Of a stretch of 64,000 bases of DNA, positions 55,272 through 64,000 are shown piece by piece. The stretch spans positions 1-64,000 of the forward strand of contig QXCR01000116.1 in the NCBI GenBank assembly GCA_004380135.1. Direction: 5' to 3'. This DNA is from Stemphylium vesicarium. Its lineage: Eukaryota > Ascomycota > Dothideomycetes > Pleosporales > Pleosporaceae. Below the pieces are notes generated by a model, which worked only from the letters and a program-made list of their open reading frames with translations, had not been told where the DNA came from and searched no databases. Every line of letters begins with the position of its first letter. Position 1 is the stretch's first letter. The position numbers and the translations under genes were made by a program.

Positions 55272-55764
55272 ATGAATGCGAAAGTTCACAACGCCAATGT
55301 TTTGGCTATCGCTTTCGTCTGTGCTTGTCTGTCCAAAGATCCTTTGGATCGCGTTGGATACTTGTGTGCCTGAGGATGTCGTCTGGACTCGCCGGCTCTT
55401 CAGTAAACTACGGCTTGAACCACACGACTTCCTCCACGTATGGCGTGGCCTCCACACCTTCCTGCTTTGCTTGCTGTAGTAGCAGCACACCCCGCGCGGG
55501 CATGTCTTAGATGCTTCGGCACCGCAAAGATGCGTGGCGGGGATGCGCGTATGGCTCTACTACAGCAAGAAACACATTTATAAAAGTGAAAAGCATTGCC
55601 CCAGCAAAAAAACATGCAATGATTCTTGATTATACATAGGCCATACACGCCACGTGCTCGTACAAATACTTCTTTCAAACATGTATTACATTAGATTTCA
55701 TTGCCTACTGTCCCATCCCATCATCACCATAACCGCATTACTAAAAGCGTGCCCATCCCAACTC
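55272..55764. other. Intergenic, convergent
   Basis: About 490 bp. Nothing recognised. Confidence 0.4.
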
Positions 55765-56535
55765 TTACAAAGCCAGGGCAACAGCACCAAACACAAGCGC
55801 AACAACACCGCCCGCAGCCTTCTCAACACTCGCCGCACCCGTAAACTCTACACTACCGGTAGAAGTAGGCGTGGCACCACCAGTCGGGAGCACAGTACCG
55901 TTTCCACCCGCACCAGCAGAGCCCGAAGGCGCAGCCGTAGGCACAGTCATCATAGTACCGTTCATCGTGGCAGCAGCCGAAGAGACAGAAGACGAAAGCT
56001 CAAGGAAGCCATTGCAAAGGCCGTTGTTGCAAGTGTTGGTATCACACTGATCGTCACGCTCACACGCAGCGTTAAACTTGCCGCACGCAGCAATGAGACC
56101 CGCGTTGCTAGCCCAGCACTGGACGCCGTTGGCGCACTGGCTGGGTGTCACGTAGGGGTTGCATTCTGCGCCGAGGGGCAGCGAGCCCGCGGGCGCGACG
56201 ATGGTGGGCGAGGGCGCGGGCATCCAGCCTGGGGCTGTCGATGATGCCTCTGCAGATGAAGTAGCGGGAGCAGAGGAGGCAGCGGACGAGGTAGCGAGGA
56301 ACCCGTTACAGAGGCCGTCGGAGAGGTTGCATGTGTTGAATGCGCATTGCGCGTCGGATGTGCACGAGGATTGGAAGTTGCCGCATACCGTCTGCAGCAT
56401 CGAGTTTACGGCGTAGCAGTCGGCGCCGCCGGCGCAGGGGGTGCCGTTGGGGTCGCAGTTCTCGCCGAGGGGGATGGTGGATTGCGCGGAGGCGAAGGAA
56501 GCGGCCGTGGCCAGGGCGAGGAGTGTGTACTGCAT
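55765..56535 (-). CDS. Secreted cysteine-rich GPI-type protein with two 8-Cys repeats
   Basis: 256 residues from an ATG opening a signal peptide (QYTLLALATAASFASAQ). The frame is open further upstream to 56754, but that part is Ser-rich leader. Two homologous modules follow, each with eight cysteines: the first starts LGENCDPNGTPCAGGADC and ends NLSDGLCNGFL; the second starts LGAECNPYVTPSQC and ends NNGLCNGFL. They are separated by a Ser/Thr/Ala/Pro-rich linker. A Ser/Gly-rich region and hydrophobic tail (GGVVALVFGAVALAL) complete a likely GPI anchor. I do not recognise the cysteine module as a named domain. Cell-wall anchored or released; possible interaction or surface-binding protein. Confidence 0.82.
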   Translation of the reverse strand: MQYTLLALATAASFASAQSTIPLGENCDPNGTPCAGGADCYAVNSMLQTVCGNFQSSCTSDAQCAFNTCNLSDGLCNGFLATSSAASSAPATSSAEASSTAPGWMPAPSPTIVAPAGSLPLGAECNPYVTPSQCANGVQCWASNAGLIAACGKFNAACERDDQCDTNTCNNGLCNGFLELSSSVSSAAATMNGTMMTVPTAAPSGSAGAGGNGTVLPTGGATPTSTGSVEFTGAASVEKAAGGVVALVFGAVALAL

Positions 56536-57108
56536 TTTGGATGTGGAGCGAGTGTGTTTGCTTTCCTGTGAGAAGAGATGGATGTTTGAGAGAAACGAGT
56601 GTTTAGATGTGTATTGATGTATAGACGGTTCTGAGAACGAACTGTGTGAAAGCGAACGATGAGGAAAGAAAAAGACGAGGTGGGCAATGCTTTGCTTATA
56701 AGCCCTAGATCTTCTCTTTTCTCGTATTACGCCGAAGGTTAAACTGTAGTACAATGATGCTGCGCTCGTTGAGTTCCGCTTAGCCTAGCTTAGCTTTGGT
56801 CGCTCGTAACCCATAGTTACCCGCTTTGGGGAACTCGCCACATGCCTGCTGGCTGAAACAGCTGACGAATGAAAAGGTCGCTCTACGGAACGCCGTTCCC
56901 GTGTGTGCAGCGAGGCTGAAAATAGAAACTGCGTGAGGTAATTTGCGTGGCCTTGGTAAGGCCGTGTTCAGACCTTGTAGGTAGTATCTCGGAGTGGCGC
57001 GGACACGACCTTTACCCCGCTGAATCTTGGGCTCTGTTGCACCGCCGTCGCCCACGCCAGAGCCATTGCTCGCAGACTGCCGTTACTTCCATCTACTACA
57101 CACACTAC
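56536..57108. other. Intergenic
   Basis: About 570 bp: promoter and CT-rich leader of the Cys-rich gene, and 3' flank of the second transporter. Nothing else recognised. Confidence 0.4.
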
Positions 57109-58965
57109 CTAAGTGCAAGAGGAGGCTACGCTGAACTTGCGCGCCGCCACTCTATTCTCGAACAAGTCGTCTAATTCGCAAAAAGTCTTGCCCTTCGGCT
57201 CGGGCAGCCTAATCCAGCTCCACGCAATGCCCAGCACGCTTGTGCCCGCCCAGAAGAAACCTGCTTTGGCACCCCAGCCCCACGCTGTCGGGTTGAGCAT
57301 GCGCGGCGTCATGATATTGGTTACGATGCCGGAGATGTTGTAGCAGTTGCGCGCCAGCACAATGGTTTTGCTGCGCAGCCGAGTCGATGGGATCTCCGAG
57401 ACTAGCGCGTAGCAGATCGGGCCGAGAGTGGCGTCGTAAGTTAGCGTGAAAGCTAACAGCAGTGTAGCAATAGTCCAGTTGAGCGCAGAAGGTCGTATGT
57501 TGACTACTTGGGGCGAGACATCGATGGCTGTTGGTGATACGGCGGTGATGCTGCGGCGCTGGGGTATGCAGGCCAGGATGCCAATGAGCAACACGAAGAG
57601 AAAGGTGAAGACTTGGCCCCAGAGGTAGAGTGTCCGGCGGCCGAAGCGCGCCATGAGAGCCCAAGATATGAAGACGCCGATGAGACCGAGGGCAAATTGC
57701 CCAAGCGAGAGACTGAAGGCGTGAGATGAGCTGAGACCGGCTTGTTCATCTTGCTTGTGTTAGTAAATTGCGATATACCATTGGAGTCGGGGTGGCTCAC
57801 AAAAGTAAGTCGAGAAGCCCATGAAGGTGCCTCCACAAAGCGTCTGGATGATCCAGACCATACACGTGATCTCCGTACGTCTCCTGTCCACGCTTTTGAA
57901 GCAGTCCTTGTAGCTCGTTCCGCTTTGCATCTGCTGCTCCTTCTCATTCGTAGCAATCATTGTCTGCATTGCGCCGATCAAAGCGGCATCGAATTCTAGG
58001 TCTGAGAGGTCATCTGGCTGTGTACGCAGGCGGCGAAGCGACCTCTTCGCGTCCGTGAAACGATTCTGTCGTACAAGCCACCATGGCGATTCCGGTGCGA
58101 AGTAGACTGCGAAGAGTATCGGGATGGGAAACACCCATTGCAGCGCGAATGGAATGCGATACGACCATGCTGTGGTGTTGGTGATCATACCGCGCATGGC
58201 AATGGAGGCAATGAGCTGCCCGAGTACCCAGCATGCGTTGACGTATCTGTTCGATGATTAGCGAGAATGCCCTTTTTACGTTAACGGTTGTGTTACGTAC
58301 GTGGTTAGGTAGGCCCTCAAAGCCACAGGGCAGACGTCGGCTGCGTACACAGTGCAGATACACTGAAACATTCCCCAAGGCATGCCCAAAAGACACTGGC
58401 CAGCCAACAGCACCAGTTTGGTCGTAGCGAAGAACGGCACGAAGATGAAGAGTGCCATGGCGACCAAGCCCACCATGAGTGTGTACCGGTACCCAATGCG
58501 CTCAGCCAGGGTGCCTGTGGCGAAGAGACCTACTATCTGCCCTGCGAGTCCACCGTTGACGAATCCACTTTGCCAATCAGCGCTGATCTCGTAGTTTCCT
58601 TTTGCGTGTAAAGTTCCGAATTGTCTTCGGAACGGCTCCATTGCGAACAGATTGGGTACAAGGATGGTGGAGAATCCTTCTATAATCAAGGTCATCGATA
58701 TCATCACCGACCATATTATGGCTTTTGGATAGAGCCTCATGCCTTGACGAAGTGTCATTGAGCGTTCGGCGGCATCGTTGGCTTCGATTGCAGTGGTTGA
58801 TTTCTCTAGGATCGGAGCCAATAGCCCAAATTCCGACACGACTGGTAAAGAGCTGATGGTGTTCGTAGTAGTAGCTGAGCTTAATGAGTCTATTTGACCG
58901 CGACTTGTGATCTGATGGCCTAGTTGGAGTTTCCCATCTTCATTCGACTCCGAAACAGATGCCAT
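57109..58965 (-). CDS. MFS maltose/alpha-glucoside permease-like transporter
   Basis: Three exons read 58965-58301, 58246-57801 and 57749-57109 with introns of 54 and 51 bp (GTACGT...ACAG, GTGAGC...CAAG), giving 583 residues. It resembles the MAL-type alpha-glucoside:proton symporters of the sugar porter family: a long cytosolic N-terminus, IWSVMISMTLIIEGFSTIL, QSGFVNGGLAGQIVGLF, GMFQCICTVYAADVCPVALR, FAPESPWWLVR, and the helix joined by the second splice (GFSTYF + YEQAGLSSSHAF). After it come FGRRTLYLWGQ, LVSEIPSTRLRSKTIVLARN and PEPKGKTFCELDDLF. It would import maltose or another glucoside with protons. The second acceptor is the uncommon AAG. Confidence 0.87.
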
Positions 58966-59902
58966 GATGCTGTTGTTGGGTAGGTAGCCTCAAACGATGA
59001 CCCAAGACAATTGTGTGAGACTGGTGTAGCATTAAAGAGTATAGGAGAGATGGCTGGTCCTCAGATTTCCTGAGTGCACGCATGATATAAAGAACACGCG
59101 CGGGGTCCGGATCGTGACAAGACCGCGGAGTCACGAGGCACTGTGACGTTGGCAGCCTAGAGGTTAGCCACGATAAAATCCACCCCTCTGGGTAATTTGA
59201 CTGTGATAGTTGAAGATTTGAACGGTTTGCACTAGATGAGAATCTCACGATAGTGCGCGGCGGCAGGCAGAAACCCGGCTGAATGGGGGGGGGGGGGGGG
59301 GGGTTTTAACGGCGTAGACTGTTTTGTTAGCGGACTGCAAGAGTTAGAGGTCACTTGTGAGGGCATCGTGACCTTTCAAGTCTGGACAGCTTAGTGTTGA
59401 CCCGAATTATTGAAGCATGAATGGCACGCCTGAGAGCTTGCCGTGGCTTTGCGGTTAGTACCGGCGGGCCGCCCCGGATCATGCGACCCGGGTACCATAA
59501 GACGGCGCATCTAAACAACGGTACGCTGCACAACTTGACTATTGTTCCAAGATCCTCGAGTGTGTAGTCTCGGGCTAAAAGTGGGGATCTAGAGCACATA
59601 CGCTGTTAGTCGCGTCATGATCTGTAAGTATCGCTGAATGAAGAGAAAGCGTCTACAAGCCGTTAGCACAATGTCCCCAAACCAATGGATTACGTTACAT
59701 TGACTCACTGCACTGAAACATTGGAACGCTCTTCCGGTACAACACCAAATTAGCTGCAAACTGAAATCAGTCGTTGGGTGATGGAAGTCGATGTTATGTG
59801 CGAAAACTACCCAGCTAGACTACAGGCGCATGCCGGGTTAAATGTCAACGGTATTGGTGTTACATGTCCATCTCTTCTTTAGTCGCCCTTGTATGCGTCT
59901 CA
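58966..59902. other. Intergenic with poly-G tract
   Basis: About 940 bp. Apart from the 19-bp G homopolymer at 59285-59303 nothing is recognised. Confidence 0.45.
59285..59303. repeat. 19-bp G homopolymer
   Basis: A run of 19 consecutive G. It could form a G-quadruplex, or its length may be uncertain because such runs are difficult to sequence. Confidence 0.9.
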
Positions 59903-61381
59903 CTACTTCGCAGCAGCAGCGGCGGCCTCCTTCTCCTTCTTCTTGCGCTCGACCTCAGCCATCTTGGCGGCCTTCTTCATGGCATTCTTGGTCATTGGCT
60001 TTCCGTCTGCATCCAACGTAGACCCGCTCGTCTCTTCTTTTGGCTCCTCTAACTTTGGCTTAGTGGGATTCTGATTTCCTCTCCATTCTAGCTTTCGTGG
60101 ACGGAGGAACTCGTCTAGTACCTCATCTGTGACCTTTTCCCTTGCTTCTTGGAACTTTTTGGTGTATACTGTCATGGTTTCAATGCACACCTTCTTCATG
60201 TCGCCGGTGAGCACTTCACCCTTGCGGTATCCGTCAGCGAGCTGCTTGAGCTTGTCGTCATCCTCTTCAAAGTAGGCAATATACTGGTATGGAACGTCGA
60301 TATTTGGGTTGCCTCCCTTTTCGCGATGGAGTTCTAGTGTTTCCTGGCCACCGGAAAATGCTTTGGTGTTGATCTTATTCTTTACTTGTTTCGCGGAGTC
60401 GGTCATGAAGATGGCTGAGTTCTCATTTGATGCGCTCATCTTACCACCTGCGCCTTGTAGAGCTGTCAAGAACTTGGAGTGGATAAGCGCGGGCTTTGGC
60501 GAAGGGAATTTCATGCGGTGGCAATTGTCGCGAACCAGACGGAAGTAAGGATCTTGGTCGATGGCGCAGGGGATGAGACAAGGTGTAGCGGCGAGCTTCT
60601 TGGAACGGCGATATGTCTTGTGGTCTTCACCCCAAATGAAGGGGTACGACGAAGCGAAGGCGGCCACACATTGCTTGGCGGCGAATGAGTTGCTGCCGAT
60701 GTTGGTTGACCCGGTGAAGCCGAATGCACCGCGGACTTGGTTGTTGGTAACGAGCTTCTCGAACTCGGTGGCGTTCAGGCTGAAGTGTCGGTTGAAGCCA
60801 GACGACAAGAACTCCGAGTCAATGTACATGAAAGTCTTCTTGACATCGAAGCCAATGGAGATTATGTCCTTGGCGTTCTGTCGGGCGAACTCGTAGACTT
60901 GTTCTTGGTCCAAGTTTTCCTTGAACAGGAACTTCTCGTCGTCAGTCAACATGATGACCAGTGGTACGTCGAAGACATCCTGTAACCACTTTGTGAACTC
61001 GAAGGGAATCGAGTGGCCGATATGCATGGCATCGCTACTGGGACCACGGCCAGTGTATAGTAGGAAGTCGTCGCCGCGTTCGTACGTGTCCAGGATGAGG
61101 TCCAGGTCTCGGTGTGAGAAGAACAGGCCTCGTCGTAACCAGCGATGGGGCTTGTGGCCCGTCACGCGCTCAAATCTCTCTAGAACATCTTGATCTATGA
61201 GCTTTGTCGCCCACTGCTGAGAGATCTTGACGTAGTCAAACTCCTGGACGTTGCCATGCTCGTCTACCGCAGCCTGTACGTCCCAAGGGTTGATTTCCTG
61301 TTCGGACGCCTTCGAAGCGGGTTGTGTGGCCGTGTCGGCCAGGGAGAGGGCGGCCACCGCGGGGGGCTCGGGCTCAGTCAT
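59903..61381 (-). CDS. WRS1: Cytosolic tryptophanyl-tRNA synthetase
   Basis: A single 492-residue exon of a class Ic aminoacyl-tRNA synthetase, cytoplasmic eukaryotic type. It charges tRNA-Trp with tryptophan using ATP. The HIGH motif appears as AMHIGHSIPFEF (about residue 122), and the KMSKS-type motif as GGKMSASNEN (about residue 315). Family markers include LVIMLTDDEKFLFKENL, GFTGSTNIGSNSFAAKQC, PFIWGEDH, CAIDQDPYFRLVRD and KPALIHSKFL. The C-terminus ends in a Lys/Ala-rich tail. No mitochondrial targeting signal is obvious. The start Met-Thr-Glu-Pro-Glu-Pro is the first in frame. The upstream leader is CT-rich on the coding strand with tandem repeats. Confidence 0.96.
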   Translation of the reverse strand: MTEPEPPAVAALSLADTATQPASKASEQEINPWDVQAAVDEHGNVQEFDYVKISQQWATKLIDQDVLERFERVTGHKPHRWLRRGLFFSHRDLDLILDTYERGDDFLLYTGRGPSSDAMHIGHSIPFEFTKWLQDVFDVPLVIMLTDDEKFLFKENLDQEQVYEFARQNAKDIISIGFDVKKTFMYIDSEFLSSGFNRHFSLNATEFEKLVTNNQVRGAFGFTGSTNIGSNSFAAKQCVAAFASSYPFIWGEDHKTYRRSKKLAATPCLIPCAIDQDPYFRLVRDNCHRMKFPSPKPALIHSKFLTALQGAGGKMSASNENSAIFMTDSAKQVKNKINTKAFSGGQETLELHREKGGNPNIDVPYQYIAYFEEDDDKLKQLADGYRKGEVLTGDMKKVCIETMTVYTKKFQEAREKVTDEVLDEFLRPRKLEWRGNQNPTKPKLEEPKEETSGSTLDADGKPMTKNAMKKAAKMAEVERKKKEKEAAAAAAK

Positions 61382-62150
61382 GGTATGCGCCGAGGGTGTA
61401 TGTGTGCGGAGGAGATTGAGTGAGAGGAAATGCGGCTGACTTCCTCAGGAGTGTGAACGAGCACCGTGTGTGGGAGAGATTGAGTGAGAGATTGAGTGAG
61501 AGAGTGAGCGAGAAAGTGAGCGAGAAAGTACGAGCTGTATGCGTCAGGCCCAGATTGGTTGAGTCAACATTCAATAACGGAAGCAGCAGCCCCACCTGAA
61601 TTCCGCGTTCCTGTAGCGCCACAACTGCCCCGCACTAGGCAGCGCCGCCTGCGCCACAGATCGGGGTTCGCGGGCAGAGAAGCCGATGAGGAGAGCAGAC
61701 CAGCGAGAGGCAAAACTGGTCGTGGTCGTCAGAGCTTCGAATGTTCCTGTCGCGGCCGTCACACCACCACGCACCCCCAAGACGCATACTACTTACCTAC
61801 CCCACACTTGTTCGCTACTTCAACGGCTTCTTCCAATTGTTGAATCACAATTGGATCCCCGCTTGACCATGCCACTTCGTTACTGGATATAGATCACCGC
61901 GCGCTACTGGTTGCTTGAGCTTCTACCTACCCACCTTCCCACCACCCTGCTTACTATCTACCCCGACACACCTGCCCGCTGCTCGGCTTACTACCCACTC
62001 CTAGATTCTGCCAGCCCATAGCCTAGCTTACAATCGACCCCTCGACTTGGCCTACCCACTACCTTCCAACACCTTCCAACACCTTCCAACACCTTCCAAC
62101 ACCTTCCAATACCTTCACAACCACCTCACCCAAGACCTCTCTCCGCCAAA
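61382..62150. promoter_or_regulatory. Divergent promoter WRS1 / PRELI gene with leader repeats
   Basis: 770 bp. On the plus strand it holds ATTGAGTGAGAG (three copies) and GTGAGCGAGAAA (two copies) between 61414 and 61528, giving a CT-rich leader for the tRNA synthetase. At 62061-62110 there are five ACCTTCCAAC decamers (the last one imperfect) in the leader of the PRELI-type gene. Confidence 0.5.
62061..62110. repeat. Decamer tandem repeat ACCTTCCAAC x5
   Basis: Four exact copies and one with a final change, about 40-90 bp before the PRELI-type start codon. Confidence 0.95.
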
Positions 62151-63008
62151 ATGGTGAAATTCTACTCCTCCACCGAAACCTACTCATACCCATTCCCCGC
62201 TGTCTCACTTGCCTACTTCCTCCGCTACCCAAACCCCTACTCCACGCACGTGCTCTCCACCGACACGATAGCACGCAGCTACGACCCGGATACGCAACGC
62301 CTAACGACCATACGCCTCCACCTGAAGCGCTCCAAACTCCCCTCTGCGGTCCTCAAGCTAGTTCCCCGCTCGCTGCTCGGCGCCTCAGCAGGCGGAGACA
62401 CACAGTCGTACATATTGGAAAAGTCAGTGGTGGACATCAAGGAAGGATGGATGGACACCGAGTCACGGAACCTAGAGTGGACGGGTGTGCTATCTGTGAT
62501 TGAGAGGCAGAAGTTTCAGCGTCCCTCGCCGCTGGTACCTGGTGACGCGAACGTCTGGCAGGGCATGGAAGGCGCCGCCCAGCGCCACGGCTTCATCAAC
62601 TTCAGCGGCGGCAGCAAGGGCCCTGCCGCAAAAGTCGAAGATGCAGGCGAAACCACCGACGTCACCAGCTCTGTGACACTCCACAGCCATATCGGCGAGA
62701 CATGGAAGAAGAAGCGCGAGGCCGCCCGGGAAGGCGCCGCCGCTCCCGAAGCCGAGGACCAACAGCCGCAGAAAATGGGCTTCCTGCGCAGCTGGGGCAC
62801 CGCGACGCTGCAGCGCAATATCGAGAAAATCGGCCTCACGCGCGCTCAGCGCAGCCAGCCTAATGCGCGCGAGGGCATGAAGGTGGTACTAGAGCGGATG
62901 CGTGAGGGTGGCCTTGTCGGTGTCCTGGAGGGTATGCGACGGGATCGCGAGGCTATACTTGCGGGACGCCCGCTTGCTACGCCTGGGGCTGCGAAGACAG
63001 AGGAGTAG
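62151..63008 (+). CDS. PRELI/MSF1 (Ups)-family mitochondrial protein
   Basis: A single 285-residue exon. The N-terminal PRELI/MSF1 domain is clear: Met-Val-Lys-Phe-Tyr, then YPFPAVSLAYFLRYPNPYSTHVLSTD, SKLPSAVLKLVPRSLLG and a following ESRNLEWTGVLSVIE stretch. Yeast Ups1 and Ups2 and animal PRELID proteins carry phosphatidic acid or phosphatidylserine across the mitochondrial intermembrane space with Mdm35. The C-terminal extension (about residues 170-285) is basic, helical and of low similarity, longer than in yeast. The start matches the family start exactly. It is divergent from the tryptophanyl-tRNA synthetase. Confidence 0.88.
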   Translation: MVKFYSSTETYSYPFPAVSLAYFLRYPNPYSTHVLSTDTIARSYDPDTQRLTTIRLHLKRSKLPSAVLKLVPRSLLGASAGGDTQSYILEKSVVDIKEGWMDTESRNLEWTGVLSVIERQKFQRPSPLVPGDANVWQGMEGAAQRHGFINFSGGSKGPAAKVEDAGETTDVTSSVTLHSHIGETWKKKREAAREGAAAPEAEDQQPQKMGFLRSWGTATLQRNIEKIGLTRAQRSQPNAREGMKVVLERMREGGLVGVLEGMRRDREAILAGRPLATPGAAKTEE

Positions 63009-64000
63009 GAATGCTGATTATTAAACGAAAAGAAAAGGATAACGGGGTGTATTGGTGTTTTATTTCATGGTGAACGGAAGGATGAAAGTTATGGGATTCT
63101 TCAGCGTTGGCGTAACGGGTCTCTCCCTTCTTTTATCTCCTTTTCTCTTCGCTTTCGCCCTTCTCTCCGTTTGGAGTCCTGTTTTACTATCGTCCTTTCT
63201 TTTTCTCTTTATTCACCCTGTTTTCATTTGAGATGATGACGATGATTATCGTAGTGACGAGTTCGTATATTTGTGTGCATACACGTGTATGACGCTTTTT
63301 CAGGATGCAATGACAAAAGTTATACAATGCGAGTTCGTACACATCTGTTTGATTTACATCAAGTTTTCGCCAAGCCAGCCTACCCACAGTTCACCGTCGT
63401 TCCGCAGAGCATGTTCTCCGGGGTATCATATCAGAATTCAACGAAACACAAAAACACTCTTCCCCTATGCACTTATCCACATCTCATCTGCATCACATCC
63501 CCCGCCCAAACACCAAACCATAGACTCCGATGCCCCTCCCAGACAGCAGCGCGCCTGCGCAGTAGACTCGACGCGCAAATCGGCACATCAAAGCGTAGAT
63601 CAGGAAAAGATGAGCTCAATCATCCCTGCAAACCCATCATCATCTCCCCAAGTGCAGAGGGAAAGGGAGGGGGAGAGAGGGGGAATCGTATCGCAGTCGA
63701 TGCACATCACCAATGATGACATGATTGACAGGACCCTCTGCTCACTGCTCACCCTAGCAAAGGCAGTCCAGAGCAGGCCATGGCCTTGTATGGTCAGCCT
63801 TGCCAAGCCTAGCGGTACATGCCGCGAGACCAGCCACAAAGTTCGGAGAAGGATAGCGAGGATGAGGTTTCGTCGTATGAGTAGGAGGAACTCTTTTGAT
63901 GGTGTGAAGGCTGCGATAGCTGTGACCTTGTGGGCTGTTGTTTTGATTGTAGCAGTGGCTGTGACGTTGCTGCCGTTGAGGTATCTGCCGTGATTGGTGG
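63009..64000. other. Intergenic, right edge of the window
   Basis: About 1 kb. A weak plus-strand frame (63271-63993) ends in a membrane-like stretch (AAIAVTLWAVVLIVAVAV), but most of it is not protein-like. On the minus strand the same place encodes an unremarkable frame. No gene called with confidence. Confidence 0.3.

Noticed and set aside
63271..63993. 240-codon plus-strand frame at the right edge
   Set aside because: Only a short membrane-like end; the rest has no gene-like character and both strands are open there.
1..64000. tRNA, rRNA or CRISPR features
   Set aside because: I looked for tRNA T-loop and acceptor patterns, repeats with regular spacers and rRNA-like stretches and found none convincing.

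Overview
The window is nuclear DNA of a filamentous ascomycete, most likely a dothideomycete of the Pleosporales type. It holds compact genes on both strands with short GT-AG introns (mostly 44-81 bp), CT-rich leaders, a Zn2Cys6 regulator, fungal transporters and secreted enzymes. No tRNA, rRNA, CRISPR array or bacterial-style operon is visible. The species assignment is inference from gene style only.

0.1-8.9 kb is housekeeping: an ataxin-10 (Ctr86-like) protein carrying an HMG-box-like segment, a URI/Bud27 prefoldin-like protein divergent from TFIIH subunit Tfb3/MAT1, and a small four-helix membrane protein. 10-18.4 kb holds a secreted GMC oxidoreductase, a fused FMN/FAD oxidoreductase, an unknown basic protein and a TCO89-type TORC1 subunit. 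18.4-26.5 kb has long intergenic regions, a short GPI-type cell-surface protein, a secreted GDPD-like phosphodiesterase and a secreted type-B carboxylesterase.

27-34.5 kb contains two adjacent minus-strand genes (a fungal NLR-type N-terminal domain and a DnaJ C-terminal-like domain), a C2H2-like zinc-finger protein and an ABCF ATPase. 35-38.5 kb is a degenerate patch. A reading frame with a RanBP2-type zinc finger is broken by a TAG codon and by a 154-bp, almost perfectly palindromic element. The element is flanked by an exact 10-bp target-site duplication, and removing it with one duplication copy restores the frame.

39-45 kb has a secreted-looking N2227/carnosine-type methyltransferase, an NmrA-like gene with one internal stop, and a C-terminally membrane-anchored unknown. 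45.5-59 kb looks like a nutrient-acquisition neighbourhood: a secreted S9 peptidase divergent from a Zn2Cys6 regulator, then a sugar transporter divergent from an intracellular-type GH3 beta-glucosidase, a duplicated 8-Cys GPI-type protein and a second, maltose-permease-like transporter. 59.9-63 kb returns to housekeeping with cytosolic tryptophanyl-tRNA synthetase and a PRELI/Ups protein.

Exon boundaries were worked out by hand from splice signals, phase and family conservation. They have no transcript support.
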